Assembly: GCF_036850765.1 (NCBI RefSeq)
Contig: NC_089495.1
Coordinates: forward strand, 201,501,847 to 201,565,846
Reading direction: 5' to 3'
Source of the DNA: Saccopteryx bilineata
Lineage: Eukaryota > Chordata > Mammalia > Chiroptera > Emballonuridae
Length of the DNA stretch: 64,000 bases
Part shown: piece after piece, positions 55,961 to 64,000 of the stretch
Numbering within the stretch: the first letter of the stretch is position 1
Layout of the letters: each line of letters begins with the position of its first letter
The notes under the pieces: generated by a model
Told to the model about the DNA's origin: nothing
Databases searched by the model: none
Seen by the model: the letters and a program-made list of their open reading frames with translations, nothing else
Program-made: the position numbers and the translations under genes

Positions 55961-56329
55961 GCCCTGGCCGGTTGGCTCAGTGGTAGAGCATCGGCCTGTG
56001 TGCAGGAGTCCTGGATTTGATTCCCGGCCAGGGCACACAGGAGAAGCGCCCACCTGCTTCCCCACCCCTCCCCCTCTCCTTCCTCTCTGTCTCTCTCTTC
56101 CCCTCCCACAGCCGAGGCTCCATTGGAGCAAAGTTTGCCCTGGCACTGGGGATGGCTCTGTGGCTTCTGCCTCAGGCGCTAGAATGGCTCTGATTATGGC
56201 AGAGTGACGCCCCAGATGGGCAGAGCATCGCCCCCTGGTGGGCGTGCCGGGTGGATCCCGGTCGGTGCACGCGGGAGTCTGCGCGGGAGTCTAACTGACT
56301 CCCCATTTCCAACTTCAGAAAAATTAAAA
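55961..56329 (+). mobile_element. Long bat tRNA-derived SINE, copy 6
   Basis: It has the head gccctggccggttggctcag and a full body. A perfect 16-bp target-site duplication, aaaagttcttaaaagg, is at 55945-55960 and 56330-56345, so the insertion is young. The block cgccccctggtgggc is at 56229-56243. Confidence 0.96.
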
Positions 56330-56717
56330 AAAAGTTCTTAAAAGGGTGCCTGGTAGATAACAGCTTGAGCTCAAATCCTATCTCGGATATAGCTTCGATT
56401 TTCTCAACGCCAGGGCCATTGCCTCTGACCTCCCAGCCCGTCTGCAAAATCCCAGAGTCCCGGAAATGATTCACGAGAACTCTGAAGACAGAACCATGGA
56501 TAGCATCCCCGAAGGCTGGGATGAGGCCAAACCGTCTCTTCAGCACCATGGACAACACCTGACCCTCAACAGCAGGGAAGGCACACCTCCAGTGAGCACC
56601 TGGACAGCCCAATGCCAAGGTCAGTGTCAAAATCCCCTCTTTCCATGCTGGCTACCTGCTCCAGTACTTGTGCGACCCAGAGTGGACTATATCCCATTTC
56701 TATGTCCGTTTGCAGGG

Positions 56718-56740
56718 TTTTATTATTATTATTATTATTT
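56718..56740. repeat. (TTA)n microsatellite
   Basis: About seven TTA units. Confidence 0.9.
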
Positions 56741-57269
56741 CAAAGGCCCGTTTTCTCGTTTTTCACCCAGTGATTGAGGTATGTTGAGAAGGCTTTCTGG
56801 GGGTATGAGGTTGGGAAAACCCACCTCCCCAGGCCAGGAGAGCCTCCCTCCCACACCTTTTCTTTTTTTTTTACTCCCGGACTTATTTCAGACCCAAGTA
56901 GCGAATGCCACTGGGCAGAGTGTCACAGCCCAGAGTGGCAGCAAGGGCCAGGCCCACTGCCACTTCATCTCAAGGGTGGGCTCGCTGCCCTGTTCTCAAG
57001 ACAGTGACTAAAGAGGAAAAACATTTCTGGTCCTTCAGCCTGTCCCTTGCCATCACTCATGCCTGAGGCCATCTTTTACTGGCTCCTCGCCCGTTTGATG
57101 AGAGCTGACCTCGCTGGCTGCCTCATGGCCTCGGAGCACACATCTTGAGTTGTCTTCTCCAAGGACTCCCCGGGCTTTTGCTCCATGGGGACCCTAACAA
57201 GGCCAGAAACTCAGTACTTCTGAGACAGCAGAATGGGAAGGCAGGGCACACAAGAACACCGTGTCTTCC

Positions 57270-57600
57270 TCTGATAAATGGGAACAAGGCCAGCTCCTCA
57301 GAGTTGTGATAACATGAGACTGTGTGTCCAACTCCATGCCTGACACATAGTAGGGGCTCAGGGCATGTCTTTTCCCCTCTTCCCAACAAGGAAAATATAA
57401 CAGTATCAATGATGATCCCTACTTATGTTGAGTGCCTATTACGTGCCAGGTGCTAGGTCAAGGTCTTTGGGGGTAGGAAAGACAAGGATTATGATACCCA
57501 CTTTGTTGATAAGGAAATCAAGGCTCAGAAAGCGGTCAAGAAACTTGCCAAAGGTCACATAGCTGAGCAAGTGACAGAACGAGATATCCACCCTCAAATT
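57270..57600. repeat. MIR sense fragment, then MIR antisense
   Basis: About 57275-57365 is sense (gagttgtgataacatgagac; ctgacacatagtaggggctc). About 57420-57600 is antisense (gtgcctattacgtgccaggt; ataaggaaatcaaggctcag; aacttgccaaaggtcacata). Confidence 0.75.
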
Positions 57601-58120
57601 TCAGGCTGCTTCTTCCCCTCCAGATGCCTGGTCATCACACTCATCCGTACTCCGCCCCCAGGGGAAGCAGCACAGCCATTCCCTGCTGGCCCACACTTTA
57701 GGCCGGAAGACCCATGCCCAGTTGGTTGGCTGAGGACAAGTTTCCAGGCCCAGATACTGCAGCAGGTGAGGACGGAAGCAGGGCCCAGACTCCAGGAGAT
57801 TTCAAGGGGCTCAGGTGCAACTCCTTCCCATCCCAACAGTCACCTCCTCTCCTAACGTGGTAGGTTGGCTTTTAGGCCACCTGCCTCTGTATCGTCTACA
57901 CACACAGAGGAGCAGGGCTCACAAAGTACCCACTGACACTCCCAGTAGCACTGATGTCCCACACAGGGCCGCTCATATCTGTCACAGAGGTGCGGTACGG
58001 CCCAGGGAGGGGACGGCACTTACCACAAGAAACATGAACAGACAGGATCTCAGGCCTCCAGACTCCTTCTCCAGTGAGCAAGCCCCTCCCCACACCCGGC
58101 ACTTGGCTGTCCTCTAAGAC

Positions 58121-58476
58121 CAGCGGTTCTCAACCTGTGGGTCGTGACCCCGGCGGGGGTCGAACGACCAAAACACAGGGGTGGCCTAAAGCCATTGGAA
58201 AATACATATTTATTATACAATACATTTTAAAATAAAATATATATTTCCATATTTATTATACATTTTAAAATAAAATATGTATTTCCATATTTATTATACA
58301 TTTTAAAATAAAATATGTATTTCCATATTTATTATACATTTTTAAATAAAATATGTATTTCCATATTTATTATACATTTTTAAATAAAATGTGTATTTCC
58401 GATGGCTTTAGGAGACCCCTGTGTTTTGGTCGTTGGACCCCCGCCAGGGTTGCGACCCACAGGTTGAGAACCGCTG
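58121..58476. mobile_element. SPIN-like hAT element with internal tandem repeat
   Basis: The termini are cagcggttctcaacctgtgg and its inverse ccacaggttgagaaccgctg. They are followed inward by a 'cgaacgaccaaaacacaggg' part typical of the SPIN family. A perfect 8-bp target-site duplication, tctaagac, is at 58113-58120 and 58477-58484. The AT-rich interior (58206-58400) is a roughly 38-bp unit present five times; the first copy is 43 bp. No transposase is present. Confidence 0.93.
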
Positions 58477-59039
58477 TCTAAGACGCTCTCTGCGCATTCT
58501 GGGGTCTGGCTCTGAGTTCCCCTGAGGTCGCCACTCTTACCTGACACCACCTCCATTTGGACACACAGGTCCAAATCTTCCTGCAAAACGTACCTGTCTG
58601 AAGTCCTAGGATTCTATTCAGATCCGGACCCCAGTGATGTGCTTTCTCTTCTCTGCACACCCAAGCCTACCTGATCCACGACCCCCACTGCCTGCCTGCA
58701 GGTGTGCACAGCAGGCGCTCAGTCTCTGTGGACAGACCTCCTACTTCCCGTCTCTCCCCCACCAGGGTCCTGCACTCACCACCTGGCCCTGACATTCGAG
58801 GCCTCCAGGATCAGGCGCCAGCCAGCCACCTTCCCAGGGAATTTGAGGGAACACGCTCCTGCTGTTCCCTCGGTTCCCCACTCTGGATCCCAGTCAGCAA
58901 TGGTAGGGGCACCTCCAACTTCAGGTCACAGAGAGGTCCCCTCTGGCCACCCTGCCCTGAGCAGGTTCCCACTACCACCACTCCATGCCACCCGCTCTCA
59001 GCCCCTGGGTCTCTGAGTGCAGCCGAGAACCTTGTTAAT

Positions 59040-59185
59040 TTGCTGTTTGCGTGTTTGTTGCCACTAGAACCACAGCTCCTCGAGGGCAGGAAGCAAGCCC
59101 GTCACTCCATCAATCCCCCACCCCAGTGCCTGGAGTGAGGCCCACTGCTCAGGCTCAATCAGGAGGTGCTGAATGAAGCTCAAAC
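59040..59185 (+). repeat. L2 LINE 3' end
   Basis: It has 'ccacagctcctcgagggcag' and 'ccccagtgcctggagtgagg', ending near 'caggaggtgctgaatgaag'. Confidence 0.7.
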
Positions 59186-59654
59186 CCGCTTCCCGCTCCT
59201 TCCTGCGCCTTCCCGCCCCCCCACTTTCTACTCCAGCCAAATAGAGCTACGCAAGCCTCCCCGGACTCTCCTACTGCAGTCGGTGCCCAGAGCCTCCCCC
59301 AGCTCCTCCTCCAGCCAGGCCTTCTCCTCCCTTCCGTCCATCAAAACCAAGCTGTTCGCTGTCTCACGTCCTCAGGATGTTGCTTTCTATCTCAGCACCA
59401 ACAGGATTCAAGCAGATGGGCATTCCAGACTCCCGCGGGGGTGAATGAAACTGAGACAGAGAGGGTGTGTGCACGTCCGTGCGCACGCACACGCATGTTC
59501 GTGCGTGGGGGGGCTGGCTACCTACCTACACTCTCCCCTGGACACGGCAGCCTCTGTGCGTCCTTATTCTTGTACTTTTGCCTCTGGTTATTCCTAGTTG
59601 AGCTCATTCTGAAATGCCCCGGCATTCTCTAAGTAGCTATAGCTGTAGGAAAGG

Positions 59655-59955
59655 AGAAGAGAATACACTAATATTTATCAAGCGCCTATTATGTACCAGG
59701 CATTGTTCTTGGCCAAATAATGAGGATGATAATGATGAGAGTAATAGCGGCTAGAATTTGTTAAGCACTTAGCATGAGCCTGACACCATCCTAAGGGCTT
59801 TTCATCAGACAGATCCTATGATTATCACCCTCATTTTACAGAGGAAGAAAAAGAGGCTCAGAGAGGTGGAGCCACCTGCCCAAAGTCACAGAGACCTAAG
59901 TAGTCTTGGGCTCAGGTTCCTAATTCAAAACCCGCTCCGCTGCCAAGTTGAGCTG
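59655..59955 (-). repeat. Two MIR fragments (antisense)
   Basis: A short one (59665-59715) has 'tatttatcaagcgcctatta' and 'tgtaccaggcattgttctt'. A longer one (59740-59950) has 'gaatttgttaagcacttagc', 'accctcattttacagaggaa' and 'gaggctcagagaggtggagc'. Confidence 0.8.
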
Positions 59956-60594
59956 GGCAACACCCAGGTGTCGGTCTGGGGTAGGGAGGAGACACCGCTT
60001 CCTCCTGCAGACTCTCGCTGCCTCCCAAGGCAAAGATGGAGGCCACGACTTCCTGACCAGAAGCTCTCCCAGGAGAGGCCTTGGCTGGTGAGACTGACCC
60101 TAACCTGCAAGGCTGTCGGACTGCGCTCCAGCCGCCCGAAAGAAGTCACGGGGTGGACGGAAGTCAAGTAAACCTGGCTTCTGCTTCCCCAGGAAGGTTG
60201 AAGATTTTCCCAACAGCCGGGGCCAAATATATCTGCCAATCCCCCTAAGCCATTCCAGCGCGTCTGGAAATGTCAGCCCGTGTGGTTTGGAGGAACGCAG
60301 GGAGAGTTTTCCTCTAAATAGCAGGGACATATGGGAGGCGGATGGTGCCCGCCACCCCAACCTGCCAACTCTCGCTCAAGCTAGAGCTAAAAGGGGCCCA
60401 GAGGGTCTGGAATTCCTGCCACCTCTAGAGAGGCTGGATGGGGGTTGGAGACAGAGACAGGGGCAATGAGGAGGGCAGAGAGTGGGTCCCGAAGGGCGGG
60501 CGGGCAGGCAGGCAGGCGGGCAGGAGTACCCGACTGACAGGTGAGCAGCCCGAGGCCCTCAGATGAAAGTCACAAACGGAAGAATTCAGCATGA

Positions 60595-60750
60595 CATCAC
60601 TGATAGTCCTAACAGCCGCTACCCGTGAAGCACCTGTTAGGAACCAAACTCGGGTGAAGCACTTTGATGTCACTTCAACTTTGTAACCAACTCTAAGATA
60701 GGGGCTGATATCTTCCCCACATTACAGGTAAGGAAACGGGCTCCAAGGAG
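60595..60750 (-). repeat. MIR fragment (antisense)
   Basis: It has 'gtgaagcacctgttaggaac', 'tgaagcactttgatgtcact' and 'acattacaggtaaggaaacg'. Confidence 0.65.
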
Positions 60751-60769
60751 GAAAAAAACAACAGGAAAT

Positions 60770-60970
60770 CAGACTTCTGGACTAGAAAGGACCTTCCAGA
60801 TCCTCAGATGAATCACAAATACTCTTTTTTGTCAAATTGTGGTGCAGCTGTTGCTTAAATGCTCCAAGTGATGGGGAGCTTGCTACCACCTATTAGCAAT
60901 GAGCAATTTATATCCAAAAGGTTTTCCTAGTCTAAGCTAGAATCTCTTTCCCCAGGTCGGAGTGCAAGAT
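60770..60970 (+). repeat. L3/CR1 LINE fragment
   Basis: It has 'aaaggaccttccagatcctc', 'agtgatggggagcttgctac' and 'ccaaaaggttttcctagtct'. Confidence 0.6.
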
Positions 60971-61099
60971 TCAGACCCTGACTCCCCATCGCACCCCCCA
61001 AGCCAAGAGAGAAAGGCAGGGAACAAAGCCCCTGAAGGCCCCTGGTGTCACCTCTGCAGGTGACACACCCCAGTGCCCTTGGCCACCTCTGCACCCACG

Positions 61100-61310
61100 A
61101 CCACTGTAGCCAGAGCAGCCCCCAGTCACTCACTGTGTGCCAAGCACTGTGTAAAGCTGCCCAATACACACCCTCCTCCAGACCTCCCCAGACTCCCTGG
61201 AGAGGTACAGTTATCAGAGCAGCAAACAGGTTTCACGAGGGGAACAGATTTGCTGCAGTCATCCAGTGGGGACAAGGGGACACTGGAGGTATCACCGGGC
61301 TGCTGCTCTA
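61100..61310 (-). repeat. MIR (antisense, decayed)
   Basis: It has 'actgtgtgccaagcactgtg' and 'gattgctgcag'-like traces (aacagatttgctgcagtcat). Confidence 0.45.
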
Positions 61311-61954
61311 AGTCTCATGACAGCTGAATAGGTCCCTGCTGGCCCTAGCTGGGGGCCCCTCTCACCGACAGTGACCCAGCCTTTGCCGGGATTCCTCTGA
61401 ACACTGGACCATAGGGCTCCCAAGCCCACACCACCCTCCTCCCTCTCCCTTTCTGCAGCGCCCTCTAAGTCCCCAAGTCCTGTGAGATCTCCCTGCTAAA
61501 CACCCCTCTGCACCATCCCCGTGGTCCTGCCCTGTCCACTGTCACCCCAGCTGTCACCAGTCCAATGCAAGGACCTTTCTAACACCCAGATCTCCCCTGC
61601 CTTTGGCCCCCTTCAACCCCAAGGATCAAATGCAAACTCCCCAGACCAAGAGCTGAGGCCTCCAACTGTGGCCCGGGCCACACTTCCCCAGCCTTCTTTC
61701 CCCTGACAGCCCCTCGGACCCCGGGACCGAGGAGTTTAGCAGGAAGCAGGTGAGATCTCTCCGGGGCCCAGTCCTCGCTCTGACTCACCCTCCCCACTGT
61801 TCCTCCTGAAGAACCCCTGCTCATCTTTGAAGACTGATCTGGCCCCGGAGATCCCTGAGTGATGGGCACCTCCAACTTGCCGTAGATCGCCTGCTGTCTC
61901 TGATGGACACCTCCCCCCCCCCTGGACTGAATCGCAAACACCCCTGGCTGGGGC

Positions 61955-62040
61955 TGCTCTGGTGCATCTTTGTAGCACAGCGCCCGGCACATGCTCGGTG
62001 CTAATAAATGTTTGTGGAGTGTGAGAATGAATGATTGAGC
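61955..62040 (+). repeat. L2 LINE 3' end
   Basis: It has 'cacagcgcccggcacatgct' and 'cggtgctaataaatgtttgt', ending 'gaatgaatgattgagc'. Confidence 0.7.
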
Positions 62041-62969
62041 GGGGGCCCTGGGGCACAGTGAAGTATTAGAAACGACCCATAAAACGTGGCTCAAGCATGT
62101 CACAGCTTTGATGCATCAGAAACAAAAAGTGCTGCTGTCAAACACTAACAAAACACTGGATTCATGAGGGTTTTGCTGGCTGCTTCCAAATTTAGAAGGG
62201 TATCAGGGGATGATTTGGCTCGGTTGGAGCTTCCAAAACAAAGCTGCCTGAGTCTGAGTAGATGAAGTAACCAGGGCTCACCTGCAGGGTGGGAGGAAGG
62301 CCACAGAGTGGGCAGGGTGAGAGAGACCAGGCCCATGTTCCCGACCTGCCTCTAACCTGCTCTGTGTTGTTGCAGAAGTGGCTTGGCCTCTCTGAGCCGC
62401 CGTTTCTAGTCTGTAAAATGTATAAAGGGCATTTGGAGAACCAACGGACACAGATGTGTGTCCAAAGGCCTCAACACTCCCTCTGCGGTCAGGCTGATGG
62501 CACTCTGCCTGCCCCTCTCCATTCAAGCTGGCAGCAGGGTGTGCAGACACCCAGGGCTCCTTGGTCTTGGAACCCTGTGGCCAGATAGTACAGGCCCCTG
62601 CCAGCCCTCCTGGCAGGTCATTTGGGAGAGAGGGCCCGGTGGCAGGGAGGTGTGTGGGAAGTGTTCCCGGTGTGCCTCGGGCAGTGGCAGGACTGTGGAC
62701 CTGATCCTGTGAAGGAGCTAATTAGAGGTAGAAGGAACAGAGAGTGAGCTCCCCATCTCTGAGGGGCACCTCGGGACAGGAATCCTGATCCCCAGTGGCA
62801 AAGAATTTAGACCAGCAGATATTGAAAGCTTGTTGGAAGGGCCACTGGGTCTTTTCTCTGTTTCCCCACGTGGAGCCTCAACCTGACCCCTCCAAGGTTA
62901 TACTCTCGGTACCAGCAAGACTGACCTTGCTGACACATCCCTCCTCCCAGGATATTCCTCTAAGACTCC

Positions 62970-63235
62970 CCATTGCCTTCAGGATCAAGTTCAAGCTTGA
63001 CCTTGGCATTTAAAGCCCTTGTGGTCTGGACCTGCTGCTGCTCACCCGCTGGCTGTCCCTCCACCACATGCCCTGGACATATTTATCTTCCAACAATGGT
63101 CTTCCCATACTCTACTTGGCTACTCAGCTTAGGTGTCACCTCCTCCAGGAAGACTTCCTTGCTTCCATGCTGGCCTTTCTGTTCCCTCAGCCTCTCTATA
63201 CACATCCACATTGCAGATGAATCATCTATAGGCTC
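62970..63235 (+). repeat. L2 LINE fragment
   Basis: It has 'ttgccttcaggatcaagttc', 'aaagcccttgtggtctggac' and 'cacctcctccaggaagactt'. Confidence 0.85.
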
Positions 63236-63399
63236 CTCCCACTCCCCTAAAAACCACAAGACCCTTGCGGGCTGGACAGCTCCCTCCTGGGCCCAGTATG
63301 GACTCTACACAGAGACTAATGTCTCCTGAGCTAGACAGGCACTTTGCAGATTTTGATTTTGGGATACTAAAGCTATCTCAATAAGCTTCTGATTATAAA

Positions 63400-64000
63400 A
63401 TCTATGCTCAGGACTCTTCAATAATTATAGTGGGGTTTTTTTCTGATTTTGAAAGTCATGCATCTTGGGAAATTCTGATTAGTCCAGAAGTGGGGATTTG
63501 CTGTTTGGCCGCTGTTTGGCCTATTTGGGTGACAGCATACATTTTTGTTAGGAGTAGCTACCCTTTCCCAGTCTCTACTGGTCAAGTTCTGGTGGTGTTG
63601 ACTTCATTCCCTGCTGGGAGGTGGTGCCTCGTCCCAAGTGGCCAACCACAGCAGTCGGTTGAGGGGCAGGCACATCTCCAGAGTTGACCAATCGAGGCCG
63701 AGACTCAGTTTTGAGACTTGTATCTGAGCTACCTGGGAAGAAGTCTTGCGTAGTCCTCCGGACAGGCATCTTATCTCCTGTACCAGAGAACCCTATAAGA
63801 ACACGGGAACAGCCCAGAGGAAGCAGAGCTGAGAAACGGAGAGAGAGACTGGGTTCCGGTAGCAGGGTCTGAGCCCCTGGGTCCAGCTGAGGCCGCCGTA
63901 GTCACCTCTGACCTTTACAGTTACAAGCCCACACATTTCATCTTTGTTCAAATCAGTTTGGGCAGGGTTTTCTGTCACTTGTACTTGAAAAGTACCTGAA
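63400..64000. other. Unclassified sequence, repeat-like at the right end
   Basis: 63400-63640 shows nothing recognisable apart from a tandem gctgtttggcc (63500 and 63511). From about 63640 the layout (agagttgaccaatcgaggcc; ttctgtcacttgtacttgaa) is like a dispersed repeat but was not identified. Confidence 0.35.

Larger units (their letters stand above)
19645..64000 (-). other. DLGAP4: Presumed long 5' intron of DLGAP4
   Basis: The splice acceptor at 19645 shows that transcription starts further right. No frame in these 44 kb resembles a known protein apart from transposon remnants. DLGAP4 is known to have long 5' introns, so this is read as one intron, possibly with unrecognised non-coding exons. 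Unnamed stretches longer than 300 bases: 19645-20440, 20590-21330, 25690-26310, 32800-33150, 36610-37240, 38500-38880, 45780-46600, 47570-49400, 54070-55040, 56340-57260, 57610-58110, 58490-59030, 61320-61950 and 62450-62960. Confidence 0.7.

Noticed and set aside
1..64000. CRISPR arrays, bacterial operons, phage or plasmid features
   Set aside because: The window is mammalian nuclear DNA; no regularly spaced repeats with unique spacers or prokaryotic gene organisation were seen.

Overview
This is vertebrate nuclear DNA from a mammal, most likely a bat. It holds five short coding exons with canonical splice sites in long introns, and many ancient mammalian repeats (MIR, L2, L3/CR1, L1M, MaLR, MER5A). 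It also holds two groups of tRNA-derived SINEs of the kind abundant in microbats and several hAT-type DNA transposons, including a SPIN-like element. SPIN and young hAT elements are known from a few lineages, vesper bats among them. The bat call is firm; the family (perhaps an emballonurid or another yangochiropteran) is only a guess.

The only gene supported is DLGAP4 (SAPAP4/GKAP4), a postsynaptic scaffold protein, on the minus strand. Its first coding exon (18575-19570, with 5'UTR to 19644) is followed, reading leftwards, by exons at 15593-15834, 13351-13465, 10791-10841 (a 51-nt microexon) and 6893-7133. Phases join cleanly (332 codons; 80 codons + 2 nt; 1 nt + 38 codons; 17 codons; 80 codons + 1 nt), giving about 548 residues, roughly the N-terminal 55% of the protein. 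The C-terminal exons lie beyond position 1. The 44 kb from 19645 to 64000 is upstream of the first coding exon and is read as the long 5' intron; no other gene was found there.

Layout: 1-6892 is the intron after the fifth exon, with a decayed MaLR element (2515-4575). 6893-19644 holds the five exons and their introns. 19645-26500 has a 521-bp hAT element and an old minus-strand L1 split by four SINEs. 26500-34600 is mostly L2, MIR, an old LTR, a pogo-like element and L1. 34600-43200 has SINEs, a 137-bp local duplication and two hAT elements with target-site duplications. 43200-53800 has MIR, L2 and L1 fragments. 53800-64000 has a long pyrimidine tract, a young SINE, the SPIN-like element and further MIR/L2.

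No undescribed coding system was found. The points most worth a second look are a CTCF-core-like motif carried by the long bat SINE family (five of six copies intact), the internal tandem amplification in the SPIN-like element, the pogo-like element with a transposase C-terminal remnant, the in-frame 17-residue microexon, and several intron stretches that look conserved. All identifications rest on reading the sequence and on remembered family consensus sequences; no search was run.
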